DNA from: Ectobius pallidus
Lineage: Eukaryota > Arthropoda > Insecta > Blattodea > Ectobiidae
Reading direction: 5' to 3'
Length of the DNA stretch: 64,000 nucleotides
Assembly (NCBI GenBank): GCA_964059195.1
Contig: CAXKWD010000003.1
Coordinates: 16,412,606 to 16,476,605, forward strand
The notes under the pieces are model-generated. The model was not told the DNA's origin and ran no database searches. It saw only the letters and a program-made list of their open reading frames with translations. Of the stretch, positions 22,412 through 32,806 are shown one piece after another (the stretch's first letter is position 1; each line of letters begins with the position of its first letter). The translations under genes were made by a program, and so were the position numbers.

Positions 22412-23376
22412 TTTAAGTGGTCCATGCCATAGGCGTAACCAGGCCGACCATATGGGGGTAAACATCCGGGGAGTCTGGGGGTATGGAATACCCCCCAGGG
22501 AGAGGGGGGTTCGGGGGTCCTCCCCCGGAAAATTTTAAAAATTAAGATGCACAATAACGAGTTTTAAGCTTCCCACGCTTTATACTCGTATTAAGTAATT
22601 TATAAGCAGACTTTAAAAAATTGTACAATTTTCCTTTTTTTTAATCAATGGGGGGAGAGGGGTACAAACCCCCAAACCCCCCCTCGTTACGCCTCTGGTC
22701 CATGCAGGTTTGGGTACTGAGAAATAGGTGAAGTTAATTTTTTTCAGAAAGTTTTTGCTCTACAACCTTGTAATCTGACAAACCCTTTATTTTCTAGTTC
22801 TACAATTGCATACTATTTTCAAAATTAATCAAACTGTTACAGATACGGATAATTAACGTTACAAAATGGCAGCCACGTTTCGTGCCCTGAAATGCCATTT
22901 CCGTGATAATTTCCTCAAATATCAATATTTCTGAGCGATCCATTTTTCTATCTACTTCTTAATATAATTTGAAAAACACTATCTACAATAATTGATATAA
23001 CATTATTGGTTTATTTTAAAAATATTTTAAATTTAAAATAAATTGTAAAAATATACTTTCCATACTCCATAGATTGTAGATGATGTAGATGATGGTGTTC
23101 ATATAATATTTACAAATAGATATAAATGAGAATAACTCAGAAATATTGACGTTTGTGGAAATTATCACGAAAACAGAATTTCAGAACACGAAACATGCCT
23201 GTCTAACTACCCATAACTGTAAGAGTTTAATTAATTCTGAAAATAGTATGTAATTGTAGAGGTAGTCAGTAAATATCATGTCGGATTACAAGTTACAGGA
23301 CAATTAATTGCTGCGAGAAAAAAATAATGAAATTCAATCAATTCTCAGTACCCAAACCTTTATGTCCCTCTTAAAT
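22412..23376. mobile_element. Foldback-like element with ~230-bp inverted arms
   Basis: Left arm (TTTAAGTGGTCCATGC, interrupted, then AGGTTTGGGTACTGAGAA) and right arm (inverted: TTTAAGAGGGACAT, AAAGGTTTGGGTACTGAG) match imperfectly for about 230 bp each, with a unique centre near 22950-23120. No coding is present. A right-arm fragment of the same family lies at 46175-46310. Confidence 0.7.
22428..22697. mobile_element. hAT MITE nested in the foldback arm
   Basis: Ends CATAGGCGTAACCAGG and CCTCGTTACGCCTCTG, flanked by the perfect 8-bp duplication GTCCATGC (22420-22427, 22698-22705). G-rich and C-rich blocks lie near both ends. 270 bp, no coding. It inserted into the left arm of the foldback and is therefore younger. 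Confidence 0.9.
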
Positions 23377-24647
23377 AAATTTGGTATATAATGAACAAAA
23401 ATATACTCATAAAATATTTATCCATAGTAATATATGTTCCGAATTCATGTCCACAATATTTAGGCATTATTATATAGATTTCTTATTTTGGATAATCACA
23501 TTAATTCCTTGATTTCAATATTATATAAAACTATATATAAATTTGATTACAATATCTTCATTAAACTAAATCCCAAATTATCAACTTTAAATAATAAATA
23601 ATACATTATTTAAAACAACAGCATATAAAATTATTACAAATTCATAGCCTATTAGATTAATTAAAACTTCATTTCTTTCTTTTTAATTTAGTGAAGTGTA
23701 ATGAGTAAAAGTTTTTTCAACAAAATGTTAAATATAGAATATTGTATATAATTTAAAAATTCGAAAAAGATTTCGAGGGCCACGGCCCACGGCCACAAGC
23801 AGTCGTTTACTCGAGAGTCTCATAAAATAAAGTTTAAATAAAATACACGAATTTGAAAAAAAAGTTCCTGATTATTGCAATACAATAACTCGTCCGGATT
23901 GTTGCGAAAACGCAACACTGGGTAAATGATAATACGAATGTAACGATGGAAATGAGCTAAATTAGCAATATGCACTGAATTAGATCTTAAATATATTACG
24001 AGAGTCATCTGTGGTTTCCATTATTCACTAATTTATGTGTATCAGATAAGGGATTAATCTGTTTCCATGGAGATAGTATGCAAATCAAACAATTGAAACC
24101 ACAACAGCATGATTTTTGCCTTCAACTTTCTGAACGCAGCTTAATTTATTTTCCATCTTTGCTACGATCTAAAATATCGGTAGCCTATTTATTTTCTTCA
24201 TAAATCAGAGGAAAAATGAGAAAACAACCTTTGCTGAAGATTTCCCAGGACTGCAATAAAGATAAATTAGGTTTATGCATGTAATTTAGCTGTGTGGGGC
24301 ATTGTATGCAGACAACAGCATATAACGATTCTGATCATTATGCTACGTTCGAGCCTTTATAAATTTGGAGTCTTATCTTGTTAAATTATCTCAGACATAC
24401 TACTAGGGTAATAATCATGAAATATAATTATCTTACTGTTCTTTACTGCTTTAAGTTCGCGCCTGCGAGCAAAATAAAATATGCAGTGTGAAATGCTTAC
24501 TTTTCAACACATAAAAAAGCTCCTCTATTATTGTTCCTATGAATAAAACATACTTTCTGTCCCGAGTGACTTGCAGTAAAGAGAGAAATTTTATAATTTT
24601 TATTACTTCTCGCATACACGAAGGAAGGCTACAGAGAAAGTACATAA
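23377..24647. other. AT-rich spacer, nothing recognised
   Basis: Very AT-rich to about 23760, then a short GC patch (23778-23800) with GGCCACGGCCCACGGCCAC. No gene or element ends are seen. Confidence 0.4.
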
Positions 24648-24669
24648 CATATATATATATATATATAAA
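24648..24669. repeat. TA microsatellite
   Basis: About 11 TA units next to the 3' end of a family D SINE. The copy at 39309 has a long TA tract at the same place, so this tract probably belongs to the SINE tail. Confidence 0.7.
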
Positions 24670-24702
24670 ACTTACATTTATATTTATATTTTTTATTCAG
24701 CT

Positions 24703-25017
24703 GTGTTTATACTTCTCTTAGCTGCGAGGCCATATCAGGAGTTCGGGATCTGTGTCCATACAGTAGGGTAGGCCATGGAACTATTGATTGTTAATTGTTT
24801 CTATTACTGGTGTATTTTTATGGAGTAAATTTCAACTGATATTAATTTAAATGGATATGATACAAGATGAAATGGTGAGGATGATTCATGGTACGTAAAT
24901 ATCCAACTCGGCTTTTTCCTTTACGACTGGGGAAACCATGAAAAAACCCATGTCAAATTGGCCGGTCACGGTAGTTGAACCTGGGACCTACCGAATGCGA
25001 GTCCAAGACGTTACCAA
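24703..25017 (-). mobile_element. tRNA-headed SINE, family D, head truncated
   Basis: Reverse complement of the family at 17150-17460. The 3' end is at the left (CAGCTGTGTTTATAC) and the B box is at about 24973-24984 on the minus strand. The head stops within the A-box region near GTCTTGGACTCG. Confidence 0.75.
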
Positions 25018-25523
25018 GAGAAAGTATTGTTATCGTTACAGAAAGTCTAAATAGAGAAAACATCGGAAAAATATACTCGTATTTCGATAAAAAATGTATA
25101 TTCCGTTGGCTGTTTCAATTGAAAGATAAAAAAAAAAAGTGTTTTTGCTATAACGTCTAACTGTCTGTTAGTCTGTCTGTCCGTCCGTGGAAAAGTGTAG
25201 CGAATTTGGTTGCCATAACCGAAATATTAAGGGGAAGTTTCATAAAAACTTTTATACAATATTGATTTTACATTAGATGGCTCTAACAATTTTAATAAAA
25301 ATGTAAATTTCGAAACACCTACATAGTTAATTGTTGGTTAACCAGCGGCTTTGTTGGTTTTTCTGTAAAAAAAATACTTAGGGAGTATTTTACTTCTGTC
25401 CATTACAATAGGCGATACTCTTAGCATAGCAAAGTTGTAGAGGAAATTAAAATGAACATTTTTCTCATAAACATTGCTTTATAAAATTAATAAGCATCAA
25501 GATAAAATTAAATAGATATGACT
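25018..25523. other. Spacer, nothing recognised
   Basis: A short CTGT-rich stretch at about 25165-25187 resembles Helitron or family E starts, but nothing else supports an element here. Confidence 0.4.
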
Positions 25524-25840
25524 TAAATGCAGAACATATGCCGTATAAGAACACCGTAAAACAATATGTTGTCATGAGAACAGATTTGCATTTGATAAAT
25601 TCTGTCAAATTTGATAAAATCGATATATTACCATAAAATAAGCGCTAAATTGGGCATTATTCTGAAACCAGTCAACCGATTTGGTCCAAAATCAATAGGC
25701 TTCTTCCCATGGACGTTATAAATGCGTATGCCAAGTTTCATGCAAATCCGGTAATGCGTATTCGAGTTATTGCGCGCAGGCTACATGCATTTCCCGTCCC
25801 CCACACAGTCTCATATTGTACCATTCTGGCACTTAATAAA
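25524..25840 (-). repeat. Interspersed repeat, family E
   Basis: Same block order as 8818-9190: GTTGTCATGAGAAC, ATTACCATAAAATA, CAACCGATTTGG, CCATGGACGTTATAAATG, TTCATGCAAATCC, and a terminal CCACACAGTCTCAT...GGCACTTAATAA (plus-strand view). Confidence 0.65.
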
Positions 25841-25890
25841 TATAGCTTAATTTTTTTTTTTTTTTTTAATGTATAGTGACATCCATTATT

Positions 25891-26243
25891 GCCGGGTAAT
25901 TTTAGGCCCTTGTGGTCCCCGGATATCATCTGGCCGCCATTATCATCTTCATCCCATCCTTGCCTTGTTTGGAGGGAATGTATGTGTGAATGGTGTGTCT
26001 CGTCCTATGTGTTCGTGTCGTCTCGGAGGTGGCCCCGGCACTGGGCTGATCACTCATCCGTGGAGGCCCTCTATGTCTTTGTCTGGTCAAAATGTATGTA
26101 TGTGATCCGTAGATAATCTCTCTTCCGACAGGTCGCGGCCCTGTAAGGCCCGGGCGGACGGCTTGGGTCGCTTTAATGTCCCTAAAAGGGGGAGGTGAAA
26201 CTAAGGTAGAGAGAGAGAGAAAGAAAGAAAGAGAGAGAGAGAG
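25891..26243 (+). mobile_element. SINE, family F, 5' truncated, with GA tail
   Basis: A perfect 10-bp duplication ATCCATTATT flanks the copy (25881-25890, 26244-26253). The 3' tail is a GA/GAAA microsatellite (about 26206-26243). The body (CTCGGAGGTGGCCCCGGCAC, then CTTTGTCTGGTCAAAA and CAGGTCGCGGCCCTGTAAGG) is shared with 50437-50800 and 52131-52735. The tRNA head is missing. 5' truncation, a target duplication and a simple tail together indicate target-primed retroposition. Confidence 0.85.
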
Positions 26244-26316
26244 ATCCATTATTAAGCATTTCTTTATGTTAAGTAGAAATACAATCACGTCAGTTGTACG
26301 TGTACAACCATTTTTT

Positions 26317-27135
26317 AGGTAGATTTCGAAGAAAAATCTACCTATTGCAATGGATACCATGTCATGATTTTCGAAAAATTCTTTCATATCTTTACGTTTC
26401 ATGCTCCCCTAAGTACGAAACCACCGCCCGTTCAAAAAAAAAAATTGTGATATTTATATATATATGTATATATATATCTTTACACGATAGCGGCCGTAAT
26501 TTTGAAGATATTTGAACCAAATTTTAATATGTTATTTCTAGGCCCAATAGTTCGGACAAGTTCGTTAATGAGCAAAATTGGCCCAGGGAGGGAGGGAGTT
26601 GAAATTTTTAAAAATGTATATCTCGGCCCCTATGAAGTATAGAGGGAAACTTTGTTTGAATAAATTAGAGTACTCCCTATGGAGTTCACAGTGACACCGG
26701 GGGTTCGAGTGAGGGTGGGGGTGGGGGTGGGGTGGGGTGGGGGATGAAAATTCGAAACTTTTGAAACCACGTCTTGTGGGGTATCGTTGAAAAGCTCTTG
26801 ATGAGTACTCTACAAATCAATAAATAGTTTCTTGGAGCTCTCATATGACGCGAGATTTTAATGTTTGAAAATAATAACACTTGAAAGAATTATTATAATA
26901 TCATAATTTTGTCTTGTTTAGCGGCTTTGCTAATTTTATTCATTGCTGATCTTGCGCACGGCCTCCCAGAATATTATATCCTATTATTGTTGCCAAAACA
27001 ATTGATTTTAGGCTCTTCCTCTTTACTGCAGGTTTGCCATGCCAAGGCTAAAGAAGAAGAGTGCTATGCAGCGACAATAAATTAAACCAAAAGCACTTCG
27101 AAATCTACCTCCGCCTGTAGGCCTGCCTAAAGGGA
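26317..27135 (+). mobile_element. Unclassified ~820-bp element H, copy 1
   Basis: Near-identical, same orientation, to 43001-43817. It starts with a hairpin (AGGTAGATTT, loop, AAATCTACCT; 26317-26343). The motif TCGAAATCTACCT recurs inverted near the right end (27098-27110), then 25 bp more to CTAAAGGGA. It is flanked by T-runs, consistent with a short T duplication. Near the right end, after an acceptor-like TTTACTGCAG, is an ATG (27039) with MPRLKKKSA and an early stop. The family is not recognised. Confidence 0.75.
26700..26744 (+). other. G-rich tract with G-quadruplex potential
   Basis: At least five runs of four or five G separated by single T (about 26714-26742), inside element H. A shorter version lies in the second copy (about 43408-43428). 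Confidence 0.75.
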
Positions 27136-28580
27136 TTTTTATATCTTTAGATTCCCTTGTAAGTAACTGCTCTTCTATGTTCCGGCTTTCAATGTTACTC
27201 TGTATACTGGAGTATTCCTAAATGCATGCGCTCTAGTATTAATTTTATTCCAGATTCTTTCCTGTATAGCATGAGAAGAGGAGACATAAATATTCATATA
27301 TATTTAATAAACCCGGCTACAAAAACCGGGATGTTTATGTTGGTTTAAATTTATATTCTGGTGGGAGATAAAGAGACAGCATTATGACCAGCAATTTATG
27401 CAGAGAGTTCCAATAAACCGACGAGAAGGGAAATCTCTTTCAAGTGCCCAAGCATATTCAGGTCAGTACGTAAGTACCAATTTCCTTTCCGTTCAGACAT
27501 CAGCCATTTTAATGCATAAAATCCTTCATAAGTAGACAAGAGAAAAAGAAATATGGATTAAGCTGAGTAAATGTCATAAATTACACGCTGTATATCCGAG
27601 CTATAAAGAGAAGACATTTACAGTCAGAGCAATAAGTATGTTAGGGAAGTATTGCAGATGGTTCACGATATATTTCTTACTTTCCTCTAAATTGACTGAT
27701 GAGACATACGATTTCCAGACAGGTTCAAAATTTATGATTATAAGCAAAGGTAAATCAAGATTTTTCTTAGCGAAGACTTTGATATCCTGATGTTTCAGTG
27801 TTCTAACATTGCCTTTTCTAACATCAAGTATTCACTACAATGCACGCCGCTTATTGTGATCACTTCGGGATGCAGCTAATGTGATGATATTTACCGATTG
27901 ATAACAGTAGCCGAAATAATTAAATGAAGGATATTTATTCATACATAAGATAATACACTACAAAAACAGAATTAAAAGCTATTTATTCATAACATAATGT
28001 AATAAGTTAATAACTGTGAATCACAGTACTAGACTGCAACTATTTTTTCAACCAGTAACAAAGTTCTTAATTGTATTTGTTTTCATTTGCCGTTATCATT
28101 TCAATCCTCCATACTCAGTTACAAGATAAAAGTGTTTTAGTAAGTCTACTGACCTGTGGTAAACACTACCTAGAAAAGCATCTATCTTTTCAAGTCTTTT
28201 CATTTTACACTAACCATCAATGCAAATCAGCATTGCTATCTTGATAAATCAAAAGCTGCAACTTAAGACTTAACTGAGGGCTGAAACATGTTTTATTGCT
28301 GAAAAGAGAAAGTTAGGTAATGTCATTCCCTCGAATTGGTCATCCTGTGAGCTGGAAACCATATAATACAACACAATACAGTTTAGTTAGAAACAAATTT
28401 TGAATGACGTACAGTACTTGGAAATAACGCCGCAAAAAAGGAAAATGTGATAACATAAACTGAATCTTTATCACAATAAACAGCATTTTTTCAATGTATC
28501 AGTATTAATACATACAATACTTCATAAATGTGATAATATTACCCGACTGATAACATTATCCGCGATTACATTAAGCGGCG
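27136..28580. other. Spacer, nothing recognised
   Basis: No gene, SINE boxes or element termini identified over about 1.4 kb. Confidence 0.4.
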
Positions 28581-28593
28581 TTCATTGTATATG

Positions 28594-28899
28594 TAAAGGT
28601 AAAGTGATCTCTGTATGGTCCATGGAGACTCGTAAGGTTTCCGGAAGGTTGAGGCTCCCAGATTGAGACATCGGCTCAGGAAGGTGGTAAGGTTGTCAGC
28701 CATACGCACCAACCGCTTTTTACTCCCAGGATTGCTCCTGGTACTCATTTCTGTTAGAGGCTGAGTCGACTCCAGGATCATAGAACCACCAGAAGGATTA
28801 GGCCAATGGAAAAGTCCCACCCACCTCATCGGGAACCGAATCCACGACCTTCCAGTTTGTAGCGCAGTGCCATAACCACTACGCCACGGCGTACCCCTA
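28594..28899 (-). mobile_element. tRNA-headed SINE, family A
   Basis: On the minus strand: head GGGGTACGCCGTGGCGTAGT, degenerate B box GGATTCGGTTCC, then a body with CAGGAGCAATCCTGGGAG. Imperfect 13-bp duplication (TTCATTGTATATG at 28581-28593, TTCACTGTATTTG at 28900-28912). The divergence of the duplications suggests an old insertion. Confidence 0.8.
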
Positions 28900-28970
28900 T
28901 TCACTGTATTTGTCATTAAGAGAATTCAGGAAAACAAGGTAGGACGAGAATTAAATGGCAATGACTGATC

Positions 28971-29760
28971 TTAGGTTACGCAGATGATGTTTGTCTATTA
29001 GGCGATGACATAAACACAATCAGGAGAAATGTAGAAAGACTTTTCGATGCCTGCAGGAATGTAGTAGACCTACTGGAAATTAAGTTAATACAAAAAAAAA
29101 AATTAGGCCTATATGGTTCTGGAACGTCCAAATAATGCGCTTCCAAATATTAGAATAGTAGATAAAGATTTCGAACAAACGAAAAAATTATAATATCTGA
29201 GAGCAATAATTACAGACACAAATAATATTAAGGCAGAATTTAAGTGTCGACTGAAATCAGTCTGTTTTTAGGCAGTTCAGGAATTCTTATCTTCTAGTCT
29301 GCTGTTTAGAAATACAAAAATAAAAATTTATAAGACCATTATCCTGTTGATTGTATTATATAGATATGAGACACGGTCCCTTACACTTCATGAAGAACAT
29401 AATCTGAGAGTGTTCGAAAACAGGGTGCCCAGGAAAATATTCGGAACTAGGAAAGATGAAAATCGGGACTGGAGAAAACTGCATAACGATGAGCTTTATG
29501 ACCTGTACTCTTCACCGAATATAGTAAGGGTAATTAAATCAGATAGTATGAAATGGGCTGGACATGTTGCGCGAATGGGGGAGAAAATATATTTCTAAAA
29601 AATAATGGCTGGGAGACCTGAAGAGAAAAGACCACTTGGGAGACCTAGACGTAGGTGGGAGGACAATATTGGGATAGATTTAAGGGAAGTAGGATTTGCG
29701 AGGGATGGTTGGATGAAGTTAGCACAGAATAGGGTTGAATGGCGGGATCATGAAACATGG
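28971..29760 (+). pseudogene. RTE-type reverse transcriptase relic with YADD box
   Basis: The RT active-site motif GYADD is encoded at 28974-28988. The thumb follows in broken frames, then an open frame at 29347-29598 with RVFENRVPRKIFG, WRKLHNDELYDLY and MKWAGHVARMGE, and another from 29605 with GRPRRRWEDN. Frameshifts and stops separate the blocks. Endonuclease and N-terminal RT are absent. It ends in a short 3' UTR (GTTATTTCGTTTTTT). Confidence 0.85.
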
Positions 29761-29837
29761 TTTTTCCCCCAGTGTTATTTCGTTTTTTGGTCACAATCAC
29801 TATATATATTTTTTCTATTATATTTGGGCCTAAGAGC

Positions 29838-30205
29838 GATGAAAACGGGGACTGGAGAAAACTGCATAACGACGAGCTTCATAACCTGTAATCGTCACCG
29901 GATATAGTAAGGGTAATTAAAACACAGGGGATGAAATGGGCTGGACATGTTGCGCGAACGAGGGAAAAATTACATTTCTCAAAATAATGACTGGGAGACC
30001 TGAAGGCAAAAGACCACTTGGAATACCTAGACGTAGGAGTGGGAGGAAAATATTGGGATAGATTTAAGGGAAATTGGTTTTGCGAGGGATGGTTGGATGG
30101 AGTTCGCACAGAATAGGATAGAATGGTAGGGTTAAATGGTTTTTCCTCAGTGTTATTTCGTTTTTTGTCACGATCACTATACTTTTTTTTCTATACTACG
30201 CACAT
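29838..30205 (+). pseudogene. Tandem second copy of the same RTE 3' end
   Basis: Repeats 29460-29825: GGGGACTGGAGAAAACTGCA, ATAGTAAGGGTAATTAAA, ATGAAATGGGCTGGACATGT, the GRPRR-like block and the same 3' UTR. The two copies are head-to-tail without intervening unrelated DNA. The frame is broken by an insertion near 30035. Confidence 0.75.
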
Positions 30206-30817
30206 ACGGGAAAGTAAAATGTTCGGGCGCCCCTGGCTAGGGTCTCTCCTACAAAACGTGCTTTATATCTGGCTGTTTTTCTCCCAACAGAACTTGGCTT
30301 GCTGCTCTCACATGCGGAGACGTCAGGGTTATGTATGATAACTGTGTTAATAAATTCAAGATGACTAGCATTAGAGTGAGAATTGTTGCCCCGCACGAAC
30401 AACAATTTCTCCCCATCCCTGGCTCTTTGCCATGGCCATTTTAAAAGCAAGGGGCACGTGGAAACCCCATCTGCTCCTCCCGAGATAGATGAAGACATGG
30501 TGCCCATTTCCACCCCTGCAATAAAGGATTCAGCGTCGGCTGGTGATTTAAATGCAATTTAACGTTCGTTATTTATAATATAATATATTTACCTTTCCTA
30601 CCCCATTGTCCACTACTTGTTGTTTCTACCTAACGTAAAAAGCGGGCTGATACATGAAGACAAGGTATCTTGTTCTGCGTGTGTCGGCTCGTAAATTTTA
30701 AATGAAAAAAAAAGGCAAGTGATGTATGAATCCCTTTGATTTTGTGAAATGTTTAAGCATTTTATTTAATCTTCGTAAAATTTTACTTGTTTACTTGTAT
30801 AAGATAAGACAGAAGTA
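30206..30817. other. Spacer, nothing recognised
   Basis: No feature recognised. The open frame at 30196-30513 (minus) has no known domain. Confidence 0.4.
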
Positions 30818-31770
30818 CAGTAGACTCGCGATAATCCGAGTTAATTGGGGCTGATGGCAGGGCCGGATTTAAGAGCATGCCGCCTATAGGCTAAAGTCCA
30901 TTTGCCACCCCCTCTATAGTTCATATTTGCTCAATACATTTGTTTTATACAACAAAAGGATAGAGTTCATTAATGTTTTCATCTTTTTTAAACATAAAAT
31001 TCTTTTAGTTTAGGTAAAACTACAATTTTAATGCTTTACATAATAAACTATATAATCAAATTAGTTATCTACTTGTTTTCTTTTTACTTACTTCTTTTAA
31101 GATTCGTTAAAAAATGAAATAGGTTTCGAAATTAATGGATTAATTTCTTCTTGGAGATTAGTGATCACTGTTTTAAACATATTTTTATATTTTAATGCCA
31201 TTGACTATCTTTTGCGTGTTCAATTTGAATTAAGTTGTCCTACACGGTGAAATGAAATTACACAAAATGTAGTTAACTACTGGTTTATTTGTTGAAAAAT
31301 ATACAAACTTTTCTAGAACAACTCACCCCATGTAATTCGTACTGAAAATATTATTAACGTCTGAAATACTATATTTTAACTTTTGAATAAATTGCCAAAC
31401 TGCCGCCCCTGAAAATCTGCCGCTCTAGGCTGCAGCCTACTTAGCCTATTTAGAAATACGGCCCTGGCTGATGGTACCTCGGAATACAAAAAGCTCGGAT
31501 TACACGGAAAAAAGAAAAATAACGGAATTTTCAACTACATACATATGTACATATGTAGGCTACATAAAACGAAGTCAAATTTAATGTGTAAATATTAAAG
31601 TTACAGATACACACATACCATAAATTAACAGTGTTAGGAGAAAGGCTCTTTTTAAGCATTTACCAGTACAACTTTACAAAACTGTCCAAGAATTAATAAT
31701 GGATTTTTTTTTATTTCCTGTTTTTTGCATCTCGGATTGCATGGCATCTCGGAATATCGCGTATCTACTG
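30818..31770. mobile_element. pogo-like element interrupted by a hAT
   Basis: Ends CAGTAGACTCGCGATAATCC and, inverted, CAGTAGATACGCGATATTCC, flanked by TA (30816-30817, 31771-31772). Subterminal TCGGA(T/A)TAC-type repeats. Same style as 18082-18538. Split by the element at 30858-31466. Confidence 0.8.
30858..31466. mobile_element. hAT element nested in the pogo-like element
   Basis: Ends CAGGGCCGGATTT and, inverted, CAGGGCCGTATTT, flanked by the perfect 8-bp duplication GCTGATGG (30850-30857, 31467-31474). 609 bp, no coding retained. Confidence 0.9.
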
Positions 31771-31850
31771 TACCACCATTAAGCCACTGTTCTAACGATA
31801 TTGTTGTTATCAACACCTAATGGTGGTACGAAGTTGTAGTATTAGTTTAT

Positions 31851-31985
31851 ACCACCTGTCCCTCTGCCCTCTCTCGGAAAATAAGTGTAACAAAATTCAT
31901 ATAGGTAACAAAAACCTCCACTTGGAGGCCCCTTCGCCCCAACATACGGGGCTATAGGGTTCCAGACAGACAGACAGACAGTACT
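31851..31985 (+). mobile_element. SINE, family B, 3' fragment
   Basis: Matches 32650-32775: ACCACCTGTCCCTCTGCCCT, CTCTCGGAAAATAAG, GAGGCCCCTTCGCCC. It ends in a CAGA tetranucleotide tail. Head and 5' body are absent. Confidence 0.7.
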
Positions 31986-32437
31986 AGTTTAAATATTTTT
32001 AGCATTACATTAAATATCTAATATTAGTGTTGTAGTGTTGTAATATTAGCTTTAATGTTGTAACGCCATTGTGTTGTAACGCCATTTTGTAAAACTGCTG
32101 CAATTAGTGTAAGAGAATATTGTAATTGGGTAAAGAACCTGTTATATTCTCAGCATAATGAATAATAAATAAATACATAAATATAAACGTTTGATACTCG
32201 TAAAATAGGATCCCTCTAATTGCATCAGCTACTGAATGTTACGAGCCGCCCCTGGAAGAATGAGTGATGGCTTGGAACAAGAAACAATAGTATCACGTCA
32301 TGATTCAAGGTGCATCTCAAGGCCGGGATGAAGATGGGTCCGTCTGCGTTAATACAAACTAAGATTTGCTGAATCAGAACACTGTACCTGTCTACGAGAA
32401 CCCTTCTTTCTTAATATTGCTAATCTAAAAGAAGGAT
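31986..32437. other. Spacer, nothing recognised
   Basis: A short direct duplication (GTTGTAACGCCATT twice near 32055-32092). No gene. Confidence 0.4.
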
Positions 32438-32775
32438 TCCCGGCCGCGGTCGATGGATTTTTCAGGAAGTAAAAATCCTGGGCACGGAGTCCTCCGGGAG
32501 GGACTTTAAGCTGGGGATCCCGTGTCGTAGATTTACGGCAGGTAAAAGAACTCCAAGTCTAAATTAGAGCCTCTGGACAAAATTTCTCGGCCCTTTCACG
32601 TCCAAGAAATACTTAGTTTCCAGAGGGGGGTTGCGAGGCGATGGGCTTACCACCTGTCCCTCTACCCTCTCTCGGAAAATAAGCATATCAAAATTAGTAT
32701 AGGTAATGAAACCTCCATTGGAGGCCCCTTCGCCCCACCTGGGGATCATAGGGTACCAGATACAGATACAGAAAA
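32438..32775 (+). mobile_element. SINE, family B
   Basis: 5' truncated at GGCCGCGGTCGATGG, then TTTTTCAGGAAGTAAAAATC, a body with CTCTCGGAAAATAAG and GAGGCCCCTTCGCCC, and a GATACA-type tail. The opposite-strand copy at 7934-8279 retains more of the head. Confidence 0.7.
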
Positions 32776-32806
32776 GAAGGATTAAATATTTACCAGTTTT
32801 TATAAG

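Noticed and set aside
25926..26402. 158-codon minus-strand open frame
   Set aside because: It runs through the SINE body, its GA tail and into element H; the apparent Ser/Leu-rich stretch is the GA microsatellite read in reverse.
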